From positions 186,001 through 250,000 of the forward strand of contig NZ_JFCB01000002.1 in NCBI RefSeq assembly GCF_000725125.1: a DNA stretch of 64,000 nucleotides, in the 5' to 3' direction. Below are positions 18,890-26,612 of the stretch, in pieces. The first letter of the stretch is position 1. Every line of letters begins with the position of its first letter. The notes under the pieces are model-generated. The model was not told the DNA's origin. It worked only from the letters and a program-made list of their open reading frames with translations, and made no database searches. A program made the position numbers and the translations under genes. The stretch comes from Streptomyces toyocaensis. GTDB lineage: Bacteria; Actinomycetota; Actinomycetes; Streptomycetales; Streptomycetaceae.

Positions 18890-19902
18890 GACGTGTGCTC
18901 CTCGGTGGTGGTGGTCGCCACGGGGGTTCCCGTGGACGCGGGGGTGCCGGTGTGGTGCAGGGCGTGCAGCCGGGCGGGTGTGTTGCCGCCGGAGACGACG
19001 GCCACGGCCCGTTCCCGGCGGCCGGCGCGCAGGGCTCCGGCCAGTGCGACGGCACCGCTGGGTTCGGCGTCGACGCCGAGGCGGTGCAGCAGGGCGGCGG
19101 CGGCGAGGATCTCGGCGTCGCCGACGGCGATCAGGTCGTCGGCGCGGTCCCGGATGATCGGGTAGGGGACGCGCCCCGGCCGCTGGCCCCGCAGGCCGTC
19201 GGCGACGGTGGCGCAGGGCGGCAGCTGGACCGGGTGGCCGGCGGCCAGGGAGCGGGCGTAGCGGGCCGCGTGGGCCGGTTCGACGCCGACGATCCGGACC
19301 GGGTGGTCCGCGGCGGCGAGGCAGACGCCGGCGAGGAGTCCGCCGCCGCCGGTCGGGACGTACACCGTCTCGGTGCCGGGGGCGTCGGCGAGGAGTTCGG
19401 TGCCGACGGTGCCCTGCCCGGCGACCACCAGGGGGTGGTCCGAGGAGGGCACCAGGGTGGCGCCGGTCTCCCGCGCCAGCGCGCGGGCCCGTTCCTCCCG
19501 CTCGGCGACCCCGCCGCCCACCCGGACGGTCTCGGCGCCGAGGGCGCGCATGGCCGCCGTCTTCGCGGGGTCCGCGCCCGCCGCGAGGACGACGGTCAGG
19601 CGGATGCCGAGGGAGCGGGCGAGCCGGGCCAGGGCGATGCCGTGGTTGCCCGAGGAGCCGGTGACGACCTGTCCGGCGGCGAGCGCCAGGACCGCGTTCG
19701 CGGCTCCGCGCATCTTGAACGAGCCTCCGTGCTGGCGGTGTTCGGCCTTGAGTAGCAGTTCCGGACCGCAGGCCGTCGGCACCGGTCCGCGCAGCAGGGG
19801 CGTGCGGCGGACGTACGGTGCGATGCGGGCCGCGGCCGCGGCGACGTCGGCGGGGCCGGGCAGGGCGCCCGCCGCGGCCGTCCGCAGGCCGGTGGCGGTC
19901 AC
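18886..19902 (-). CDS. PLP-dependent enzyme of the threonine dehydratase / serine racemase fold
   Basis: A 338-aa fold-type II PLP enzyme. Visible are the Schiff-base lysine in GGSFKMRGAAN (residue ~60), the phosphate-binding and substrate loop SSGNHGIALA, and the glycine-rich TGGGGLLAG. It lacks the C-terminal ACT-like regulatory domain of biosynthetic threonine deaminase. Family members deaminate Ser/Thr to 2-oxo acids or racemise Ser; some make unusual amino acids by beta-replacement. Start and stop overlap both neighbours by 4 bp, so it works in fixed stoichiometry with the A domain and carrier protein. It probably supplies or modifies the amino acid that the A domain activates. Confidence 0.85.
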   Translation of the reverse strand: MTATGLRTAAAGALPGPADVAAAAARIAPYVRRTPLLRGPVPTACGPELLLKAEHRQHGGSFKMRGAANAVLALAAGQVVTGSSGNHGIALARLARSLGIRLTVVLAAGADPAKTAAMRALGAETVRVGGGVAEREERARALARETGATLVPSSDHPLVVAGQGTVGTELLADAPGTETVYVPTGGGGLLAGVCLAAADHPVRIVGVEPAHAARYARSLAAGHPVQLPPCATVADGLRGQRPGRVPYPIIRDRADDLIAVGDAEILAAAALLHRLGVDAEPSGAVALAGALRAGRRERAVAVVSGGNTPARLHALHHTGTPASTGTPVATTTTEEHTS

Positions 19903-21398
19903 GGCGCGCTCCCGGCGACCAGCAGGCGGCGGTCCGTCTTGCCGCCGCGGGTGGTCGGCAGCGCGGCGTGGCGCCGGAAATGGCGGGGCATCAGGTGCGG
20001 TGGCAGGGAGCGGGCCAGGTGGGCGCGGAGTTCCGCGTCCGCCGTGGCGGTCAGGTCACCGGTGACGTGGGCGGTCAGGTAGGTGCGTCCCCGGTCGTCG
20101 GTGTGCGCGGTGACGACGGCGCCGCCGACACGGGGGTGGGCCAGCAGCACGCCCTCGATCTCGGCCGGGTCCACGCGGTGTCCGCGGATCTTGACCTGCC
20201 GGTCCGTGCGGCCGACGTAGGTCAGGCCCCGCGGACCCCACCGTCCGAGGTCCCCGGTGCGGTAGAGGCGGGCGCCGGGCGGGCCGTAGGGGTCGGGCAG
20301 GAAGCACGCGGCGGTGCGGGACGGCTGCCCCCCGTAGCCCCGGGCGACGCCCGCGCCGCCGATGTACACCTCGCCCACGGTGCCGTCGGGGACGGGCGCG
20401 AGATCGGCGTCGAGCACCCGGACGACCGTGCCGGGCCGGGGCGCGCCGACCACGTCGGCCGTCGTGTCGGGCTCGGCGGGGACGACGTGGCGGGTGGTCG
20501 TCATGGTGCACTCGGTCGGGCCGTACTGGTTGACCAGCGTGCCCGGTACCGTCCGCCGCCCGCCGGCGGCGAGGAAGGGGCGCAGCGACTCGCCGCTGGA
20601 GGCGACCAGGGCGACGCCGGCCAGCGGGTCGGCCAGGCCCGGCTGTCCGGCCAGGTGGGCGAGGAAGGAGGGGGTGGTGCTGAGCAGCGCGGTCACCCGG
20701 TGTTCGCGCACGGTGCGGACGAAGTCGGCGGGCCGCAGCAGCCGGGAGCGTTCCACGATCACCAGGCGGGCCCCGGCCAGCAGCGGGGCGAAGGTGTCCC
20801 GGAGGGAGGCGTCGTAGCCGAGCGGTGCCGTCTGCAGGGCCACGGTGCCCGGGCCGAGGCCGAAAGCGCGGGCGGTGTCGCGCAGGTAGGCGTCGAGGGC
20901 GTGGTGCTCGACGAGGACGGGGCTGGGTTCGCCGGTGCTTCCCGAGGTGTGGCTGACGTAGGCCAGGGCGCGCGGGTCGACCGGCGGGGGCGGCTCCGCC
21001 GGGCCGTTCGGCGGGACGGCGGCGGGCCGGTCCAGGAGGACGACGGGCAGCCCGGCGTCCAGGGTCCGGGCGTGCGCCGAGGTGGTCAGCAGCAGGCGGG
21101 CGCCCGCGCCGCGGACGAAGGCCGCGAGCCGGTCGCGGGGCTGGGTCACGTCCAGGGTGAGGAAGGCGGCCCCGCAGCGGATGACCGCCGCCATCGCGGC
21201 CACCGCGTCCGCGCCGTGCTCCACGGCTACGGCGCACACCGTCTCCGGTCCGGCGCCGTGGGCGCGCAGCAGCCGGGCGAACTCGTCGGTGCGGGCGGCG
21301 AGACGGCCGTGGGTGACCGGGCCTGCGGGGGTGTCCAGCGCGACGCGATGCGGGTGACGTGCGGCGTGGGCGGCGAGGTCGTCGGCGACGGTGCGCAT
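19899..21398 (-). CDS. Stand-alone NRPS-type adenylation domain
   Basis: A 499-aa A domain with no fused carrier or condensation domain. The core motifs can be followed: HTSGSTGEP (A3), YDASLRDTFAPLL (A4), NQYGPTE (A5), GEVYIGGAGVARGY, YRTGDLGRW (A7), GRTDRQVKIRGHRVDPAEIE (A8) and GGKTDRR (A10, with its Lys). The A3 P-loop is unusual: the Lys normally found after GxP is replaced (TGEPSPV). The pocket residues (D, A and then R at positions equivalent to 235, 236 and 239) do not match a code I recognise. It is coupled by ATGA overlaps to the LanB-like gene upstream and the PLP-enzyme gene downstream, and probably loads the carrier protein at 18635. Confidence 0.9.
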   Translation of the reverse strand: MRTVADDLAAHAARHPHRVALDTPAGPVTHGRLAARTDEFARLLRAHGAGPETVCAVAVEHGADAVAAMAAVIRCGAAFLTLDVTQPRDRLAAFVRGAGARLLLTTSAHARTLDAGLPVVLLDRPAAVPPNGPAEPPPPVDPRALAYVSHTSGSTGEPSPVLVEHHALDAYLRDTARAFGLGPGTVALQTAPLGYDASLRDTFAPLLAGARLVIVERSRLLRPADFVRTVREHRVTALLSTTPSFLAHLAGQPGLADPLAGVALVASSGESLRPFLAAGGRRTVPGTLVNQYGPTECTMTTTRHVVPAEPDTTADVVGAPRPGTVVRVLDADLAPVPDGTVGEVYIGGAGVARGYGGQPSRTAACFLPDPYGPPGARLYRTGDLGRWGPRGLTYVGRTDRQVKIRGHRVDPAEIEGVLLAHPRVGGAVVTAHTDDRGRTYLTAHVTGDLTATADAELRAHLARSLPPHLMPRHFRRHAALPTTRGGKTDRRLLVAGSAP

Positions 21399-23728
21399 CA
21401 CGCCTCCCCGCTGCCGGTGCCCGTGACCGTCAGGTCGACGGCCACGAAGCGGAGTTCGGAGGTGTAGCGGTGCCCCTCGGCGTCGGTGAGCCAGGCCTGC
21501 TCGGGCGTCGGCAGCATCTCGCTGACCTTCAGGCGGGCCCCGGGATCCTTGCGGGCCAGCCGGCGGGCCGCCTTGGCGAGGATGGTGACGTACACGGGGC
21601 TGTCGAAGTCCACGTAGAACGGGCGGGGTTCGGCCGGGGAGACGACGAACACGAAGCGGGGCAGGTCGTGGCGGCGCCGCCAGTGCCGGGCGCGGACGAA
21701 CCGGGCGGCCTCGCTCTTGTCGTCGGCGAAGTCGACCTCCCCGACGGGCAGCCGCCAGGTCTCCCTGGCCACGGTCATGCGGTCGATGGTGATGCGCGGG
21801 GTGTGCTCGCCCTCGGGGCGGAGGGTGAAGCGGTCCATGACGCGCTGGGTGAGCGTGTTGGCGTAGGCGTCGAGGACGTCGTGGACGGTGCCGTCGGGCA
21901 GGACGGCCGTCAGCCGGCCGTCCCGGTCCTCGACGAGGACGTCCGCGCTCGGCACCGAGTTCGGGCGGTAGGGGTCGCCGGTCTGGTCGACCAGGGTGAC
22001 GAAGTGGTCCTCGGGCCGGTCCAGGGAGGGCCGGCTGCGGGTGGACCACTTCAGGGGGAGCTCCTTGGGCAGCGTGGGCAGCAGGCGGGGCGCGGGGAAG
22101 TCGCGGGTGGTCTCGGCGACGAGCCGGTCGCGGTCGGGGTGCTGGTGGACGAAGAGGGACGCGCCCATGGTGTTGAGCGCGCAGTGCATCTCGCCGAGGA
22201 CGAGACCGACGTCGCCGCGGGCGAGGGCGTCCGCGTTCTCGGCGACGACCAGGACGTCGGGGCTGATGTAGCGGGCGAGGGACCAGCCGTCGCCGGGCTC
22301 GTCGAACTCGCGGCGTACCCGGTCGGCCAGCTCCGCCGTGGTCAGGCGGACGCGGCGGGCGTCCGGCGGGAGGTCGAGGACCCGGGCCCACTTGGCGCGC
22401 AGTTCGGACTGGACGGCGTCGATCAGGTCGCCGGCGTCGGGGTGTGGGGAGGGCAGGGTGTGCAGCCACAGGGTGGCGAGGTCCACCGGGGTGCCCCCGG
22501 CGCTCAGGCGGGCGTGGACGGTCCGCAGACGGGCGCGGACGGCGTCGGCGAAGCGGTTCGTCATCCACCGGGCCGCCGTCAGGCACAGCTGGAGGGGCTC
22601 CAGGTGCTCCAGCAGGGCGGGCCCGGCCGTGGCGGTCGCGGACCGCCGGGCGTCCGAGTACACCAGCCCGCGGCAGGGGGCGGTGCGCGCGCCCTTGGCG
22701 CGCTGGGCCTCGCTGTCGGTGAGGGCCGCGAAGTCGGCCTCCAGGGCTCCGATCGCGGCCGTCAGCGCGGCGGCGTCGGTCCCGGCGGCGCGTACGGCGT
22801 CCCGGCCGCGCTCCAGCACGGCGAGCCCGGCCAGGGCCCGGTCCCGGGCGGCCCCGTCGGGCACGCGCTCGAGTATCCGGCGCAGGGCCACGTCCGGGTG
22901 GGTGGCGGCGGGCACCTCCAGACGCCGTGCCACCCAGCGCCTGCGGACCAGTTCCCCCACGGTGCCGGCGACCGCGTCGGGATCGAGATCCAGCTCGGCG
23001 GCGATGGCGGCCGTGTGCCGGGTGCCGTCGCAGAGCCGCAGGACGGCCTGCTCGAGCTCCCCGACGGGCTGGGCGGGCCGTCCCGGGACCCGTACCGTGC
23101 CGCCCTCGCAGCGCACGAAGGACATCCGGCGCGGCGGGATCCACCGCATCAGCTCCTCGTCCTCGGCGAGCACCTTGGCCAGGGCGTCGACGGCCCAGCC
23201 GGAGAAGTAGACCTCCTGCGCGGCGAGGAAGTCCCGTCCGGCGTCCACGGTGACGGCGCCCGGCGCGGACGCGTCCCAGCGGCCCCAGCCGACGGGGCCG
23301 AAGAAGCCGATGGTGTCGTTCTTGACGCAGAACCGCTGCCAGTAGTGGGCGACCAGTTCCTCGCGCTGGCGGGGCATGCTGCTGCGCTTGTCCACGCCCG
23401 GCGTCCAGCGCAGGAACGGCGCGATGCCGGTGCGCAGCACCGCCGGGTTCTGCCAGGCGAGTGCCGCCTGGAACCGGGGCAGGCCGGCGATCCGCTGGAG
23501 GTGGCGGGCGGTCTCCACGGCCGCCGCCGACAGTTCCTCGCTGAAGGCGTCCCACTCGGGTCCGGACAGGTCGGTGCCGGGACCGAACTTGTCGGCGCCC
23601 TCGGCCAGTCCGGGCGGTGCCAGGCGCAGCACGCCGTCGGCGGGGAAGCCGGGGCCGCGCAGCGCGAACTCCTCCCAGAGCCGCCAGCCTCCGCCCGGTA
23701 GCAGGACCGGTGCGTGCTCGTCCGACAT
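21398..23728 (-). CDS. LanB-like protein, glutamylation (Lant_dehydr_N) domain only (second copy)
   Basis: A 776-aa paralogue of the protein at 16177-18459, with the same plan: WRLWEEFALRGPGFPADGVLRL at the start, KNDTIGFFGPVGWGRWDA near residue 140-155, and RPFYVDFDSPVYVTILAK with RYTSELRFVAVD at the end. It also lacks an elimination domain. The start at 23728 has AAGGAG six bases upstream; the longer open frame adds low-complexity sequence that overlaps the MbtH promoter. It is the first gene of the coupled run with the A domain, PLP enzyme and carrier protein. In one 151-bp stretch its DNA is identical to the other copy. A tRNA-dependent aminoacyl transfer is the expected chemistry; the acceptor is unknown. 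Confidence 0.85.
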   Translation of the reverse strand: MSDEHAPVLLPGGGWRLWEEFALRGPGFPADGVLRLAPPGLAEGADKFGPGTDLSGPEWDAFSEELSAAAVETARHLQRIAGLPRFQAALAWQNPAVLRTGIAPFLRWTPGVDKRSSMPRQREELVAHYWQRFCVKNDTIGFFGPVGWGRWDASAPGAVTVDAGRDFLAAQEVYFSGWAVDALAKVLAEDEELMRWIPPRRMSFVRCEGGTVRVPGRPAQPVGELEQAVLRLCDGTRHTAAIAAELDLDPDAVAGTVGELVRRRWVARRLEVPAATHPDVALRRILERVPDGAARDRALAGLAVLERGRDAVRAAGTDAAALTAAIGALEADFAALTDSEAQRAKGARTAPCRGLVYSDARRSATATAGPALLEHLEPLQLCLTAARWMTNRFADAVRARLRTVHARLSAGGTPVDLATLWLHTLPSPHPDAGDLIDAVQSELRAKWARVLDLPPDARRVRLTTAELADRVRREFDEPGDGWSLARYISPDVLVVAENADALARGDVGLVLGEMHCALNTMGASLFVHQHPDRDRLVAETTRDFPAPRLLPTLPKELPLKWSTRSRPSLDRPEDHFVTLVDQTGDPYRPNSVPSADVLVEDRDGRLTAVLPDGTVHDVLDAYANTLTQRVMDRFTLRPEGEHTPRITIDRMTVARETWRLPVGEVDFADDKSEAARFVRARHWRRRHDLPRFVFVVSPAEPRPFYVDFDSPVYVTILAKAARRLARKDPGARLKVSEMLPTPEQAWLTDAEGHRYTSELRFVAVDLTVTGTGSGEA

Positions 23729-23987
23729 CACGTGCTCCTTCCGGAAAGGGGGTGCCGCGGGAGGGCCGCACGGCGCTCGGCCGGGCGGTGGCCGCCGCCG
23801 GGACGCCGGGCTCCCCGGCAGGACAGCACCGTCCCGCGCCGGGGCGGCACGGCACCAGAGAAGATCCGGCAGCAACGCGCGCCACGGGCTCGGCGCGTTC
23901 GTCCCTGCCCGGGGCGGGCGGGCGCCCGGCACGCTGTCGGCGTCGGCCCCGACCTGCGGCCGGCCCCACACCTGCGGGAGGTACACC

Positions 23988-24239
23988 ATGACGCAACCCG
24001 ACCCCACGACCGGCGCGGGCGCCGACGAGGCCCGTCCGGACACCGACGAGGTCTACCTCGTGGTGCGCAACGACGAGGAGCAGTACTCGATCTGGCGGGC
24101 GGACCGCGAGGTGCCCGCCGGCTGGCACCCGGAGGGCAGGCGGGGCGGCCGGCAGGAATGCCTGGACCACATCGGCGAGATCTGGACGGACATGCGCCCG
24201 CTCAGCCTGCGCCGCCGGCTGGCCGGGGCAGATGCCTGA
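23988..24239 (+). CDS. mbtH: MbtH-like protein
   Basis: An 83-aa MbtH-fold partner that binds and activates NRPS adenylation domains. The signature is clear: NDEEQYSIW, VPAGWHPEG, ECLDHIGEIWTDMRPLSLR. An N-terminal extension of about 18 residues is Asp/Thr-rich. The start follows GGGAGG at 7 nt. It overlaps the start of the phosphopantetheinyl transferase gene, so the two NRPS accessory proteins are co-translated. It likely serves the A domains of the two large NRPS proteins and perhaps the stand-alone A domain. Confidence 0.96.
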   Translation: MTQPDPTTGAGADEARPDTDEVYLVVRNDEEQYSIWRADREVPAGWHPEGRRGGRQECLDHIGEIWTDMRPLSLRRRLAGADA

Positions 24240-25008
24240 GCCACGGGCGGGCCGGCTCCTGGACCCGCCGGCGCACGCCCCGCCGCCGACGTCCGGGCTG
24301 CTGTGCCCGGCCGAGCTGGACCTGTCCGGACTGCGGCACCGGACGCGGGCGCCGAACCCCCGGGTCCTGCGGGGACCGCTGGAGCTGTACCTGGCCCGTG
24401 TCGGGGCCCAGGACGAGCGCGCGCTGCGGGACGCGCGGGAACTGCTGGACGCGGAGGAACGGGCCCGGGCCCGCGCGTTCCGGCACGACCGCGACCGGGC
24501 CGCGTACGTGGTCGCGCACGCGGCACTGCGCGACGTGCTGAGCCTGCTGCTCGGCGTACGCGCCGAGGCGCTGCCGCTGGCGCGGGAACCGTGCGCCGGC
24601 TGCGGCGGACCGCACGGACGGCCGGTCCTGCGCACCCCGGGGGTGCACTTCTCCCTGTCGCACAGCGGGGACCTGGTGCTGGTGGCGCTCGCCCCCGCGC
24701 CGGTCGGCGTCGACGTGGAGGGGCTGGCCACGAACCGCGCGGTGCTCGGTGCCCAGTCGGCGCTGCACCCGGCGGAGGCGGACGAACTGGCGCTGCTGCC
24801 CGCGCACGGGCGTCCGGCCGCGTTCACCCGGGCCTGGGTGCGCAAGGAGGCCTACCTGAAGGGCCTGGGCACCGGTCTGGTGCGCGATCCGGCGCTGGAC
24901 TACGTGGGCACCGGGCCGCTGCCGACCTCCCCGGCACCGGGGTGGAGCGTCCGGGACGTCCTGGTTCCGGCGGGGTACGCGGCGGCGGTGGCCCTGCGGA
25001 CGCCCTGA
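24232..25008 (+). CDS. 4'-Phosphopantetheinyl transferase (Sfp type)
   Basis: A 258-aa Sfp-type enzyme that moves the phosphopantetheine arm of CoA onto carrier-protein serines. Characteristic blocks are LSHSGDLVLVAL, GVDVEGL (Mg-binding Asp and Glu) and WVRKEAYLKGLGTGL (the WxxKEA..K signature). The ATG at 24232 overlaps the mbtH stop. It would activate the free carrier protein and the four NRPS carrier domains in this cluster. A strong hairpin follows the gene. Confidence 0.94.
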   Translation: MPEPRAGRLLDPPAHAPPPTSGLLCPAELDLSGLRHRTRAPNPRVLRGPLELYLARVGAQDERALRDARELLDAEERARARAFRHDRDRAAYVVAHAALRDVLSLLLGVRAEALPLAREPCAGCGGPHGRPVLRTPGVHFSLSHSGDLVLVALAPAPVGVDVEGLATNRAVLGAQSALHPAEADELALLPAHGRPAAFTRAWVRKEAYLKGLGTGLVRDPALDYVGTGPLPTSPAPGWSVRDVLVPAGYAAAVALRTP

Positions 25009-25025
25009 GGGCGTACGGCGAACGA

Positions 25026-25058
25026 GGCGGGGACCGGTCCACCGGACCGGTCCCCGCC
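25026..25058 (+). terminator. Terminator of the mbtH/PPTase operon
   Basis: Perfect 15-bp arms (GGCGGGGACCGGTCC and its complement) around a 3-nt loop, starting 18 bp after the phosphopantetheinyl transferase stop codon. Confidence 0.85.
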
Positions 25059-25154
25059 GTCGTGCCGCGGTGTCGGCGCACGGTCGGGGCCGCAGAGGTG
25101 CCGGGATCGCGATGCCCTCACCAAGAACTTACCTTCGCACGAGAGTTGACACGT

Positions 25155-25160
25155 TAAGAT
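25155..25160 (+). promoter_or_regulatory. Possible -10 box of a leaderless promoter
   Basis: TAAGAT ends 7 bp before the GTG start of the S51 peptidase gene, the spacing expected if the transcript begins at the start codon. No Shine-Dalgarno sequence is present. TTGACA at 25145-25150 is too close to be its -35 box, so the promoter call is tentative. Confidence 0.35.
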
Positions 25161-25167
25161 CATCGGC

Positions 25168-25908
25168 GTGACCGCTCCGGAACCGACCATCGTCGCCACC
25201 TCCGGAGGTCATCGCGTCGGCGCGCGCACCCGGGTCCTCTTCGACGCCCTGGTCCACCACGCGGTCGATCTCTCCGGTGTGCACGGCAGACGCCCCCGCG
25301 TCCTCTACCTGGGCACGGCGGTCGGTGACGCCGAGCACGTCACGGCGCGGATGGGCGAGGCCGCCCGGGTGGCCGGCTTCGACCTCACCCCGCTCCACCT
25401 CTTCCCGATGCCCAACGTGGAGGACGTCGAGGGCACGGTGCTCGGCCACGACGTGGTCTGGGTGATGGGCGGCTCGGTGGCCAACCTGCTCGCCGTGTGG
25501 CGAGCGCACGGGCTGGACGCGATCCTGCGGCGCGCCTGGCGCGCCGGCGTGGTGCTCGCCGGGGTGAGCGCGGGTTCTCTCTGCTGGTTCGAGGGCGGCA
25601 CCACGGACTCCTTCGGCCCCGAACTCCGCCCGGTCACCAACGGGCTGGGACTGCTGCCGTACGGCAACGGGGTGCACTACGACAGCGACGGGGGCCGGCG
25701 TCCGCTGACCCACCGGCTGGTCGCCGAGGGCGTCTTCGGGGCGGCGCACTGCACCGACGACGGCGTGGGGCTGGTCTACCGCGGCACCGAGCTGGTCGAG
25801 GCGGTGGCGGAGCAGCGGGACAAGGGCGCCTACGTGGTGTTCCGGGACGGCGACCGGGCCGTGGAGGAGCGGATCGAGCCGCGGCTGCTGCCCGCGCCTC
25901 CCGGCTGA
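25168..25908 (+). CDS. Peptidase S51 (peptidase E-like) family protein
   Basis: A 246-aa protein of the S51 family, whose founding member is an Asp-specific dipeptidase. The nucleophile is in GVSAGSLCWFEGG (Ser ~133), following LYLGTAVGDAEH, VMGGSVANLLAVW and the later HYDSDGGRRP block that supplies the expected His. No signal peptide is present, so it acts in the cytoplasm. It lies inside the cluster between the PPTase and the LuxR pair, but is a common Streptomyces gene. A role in trimming a leader peptide or in self-protection is possible but unproven. GTG start without a ribosome-binding site suggests leaderless translation. Confidence 0.85.
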   Translation: MTAPEPTIVATSGGHRVGARTRVLFDALVHHAVDLSGVHGRRPRVLYLGTAVGDAEHVTARMGEAARVAGFDLTPLHLFPMPNVEDVEGTVLGHDVVWVMGGSVANLLAVWRAHGLDAILRRAWRAGVVLAGVSAGSLCWFEGGTTDSFGPELRPVTNGLGLLPYGNGVHYDSDGGRRPLTHRLVAEGVFGAAHCTDDGVGLVYRGTELVEAVAEQRDKGAYVVFRDGDRAVEERIEPRLLPAPPG

Positions 25909-25929
25909 CGGCCGCCGCACGGCGCGCAG

Positions 25930-25966
25930 GGCCGGCCGCGGGAGCGGGCAAGGCCCGCGGCCGGCC
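25930..25966. terminator. Bidirectional terminator between converging genes
   Basis: Perfect 13-bp arms (GGCCGGCCGCGGG and its complement) with an 11-nt loop, between the stop of the S51 peptidase (+) and the stop of a LuxR regulator (-). Confidence 0.8.
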
Positions 25967-25979
25967 GCACGTCCGCGGA

Positions 25980-26612
25980 TCACACCAGGCCGTGGCGCAC
26001 GGCGTGGGCGACGGCGTGCGCCCTGTTGCGGGCCTGCAGCCGGGCCATGATCTCGTAGACGACGTTCTTGACGGTGTGTTCGGAGCAGCGCAGCAGCAGG
26101 GCGATCTCCGCGTTGCCGTGGCCCTCGGCCATGAGGCGCAGCACCGAGGCCTGACGCCGCGTCAAGGTGGGCCGGACGGCGCCGTCCGCCGCGTCCTCCG
26201 GGCGCGGCCGGCCGGTCAGCAGGTGGGAGAGCTCCGGGTAGGGGATGCTCGGGTGCGGGTGGGCCGCGCGGCGCACCGCCGCCACCAGGTTCTCCCCGGT
26301 GAGGTCGGCGGCCCGCAGGACGACCGCCCCGGCCCGCAGGGCCAGCCGCAGGTCCGGCCGGCCGACCGTGTCGCACACGAGGACCAGCGGACCGGTGTCC
26401 CGCCGGCCGCGCAGGGCCCGGGCGGCGTCGGTGGTGGCGACGACGGTGACGACCCCGGGCCCTCCGTGCTCCGGGGCGCAGGCCAGCCCGGCGCGGCGGG
26501 CCACGCAGCGGACGCGGTCCGCGCCGGGCGAGGGCACGATGCGCAGGACGACGGGCGCGGGCGCGGGACCGGCCGCGGGCACGGGGGGCGCGGCGGTCAG
26601 GAGGGCGGTCAC
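25980..26612 (-). CDS. LuxR-family regulator with degenerate receiver-like domain (second of a pair)
   Basis: A 210-aa orphan regulator. The C-terminal LuxR helix-turn-helix is clear (LTRRQASVLRLMAEGHGNAEIALLLRCSEHTVKNVVYEI). The N-terminal half resembles a receiver fold only in outline: the phospho-acceptor Asp context and the invariant Lys are not recognisable, so control by phosphorylation is unlikely. The GTG start overlaps the stop of the upstream paralogue by 4 bp. Both proteins end with the same pattern (NRAHAVAHAVRHGL here). Position next to the LanM gene suggests cluster-specific control, perhaps as a heteromer with the partner. Confidence 0.85.
   Translation of the reverse strand: MTALLTAAPPVPAAGPAPAPVVLRIVPSPGADRVRCVARRAGLACAPEHGGPGVVTVVATTDAARALRGRRDTGPLVLVCDTVGRPDLRLALRAGAVVLRAADLTGENLVAAVRRAAHPHPSIPYPELSHLLTGRPRPEDAADGAVRPTLTRRQASVLRLMAEGHGNAEIALLLRCSEHTVKNVVYEIMARLQARNRAHAVAHAVRHGLV

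Noticed and set aside
19899..24845. A single 1648-codon minus-strand frame covering the A domain and beyond
   Set aside because: Only 19899-21398 (the A domain) is real coding sequence; the upstream part is a low-complexity frame antisense to or out of frame with the LanB-like, mbtH and PPTase genes.
25145..25160. TTGACA and TAAGAT as a standard -35/-10 pair
   Set aside because: The spacer is only 4 bp, so the two hexamers cannot form one promoter.
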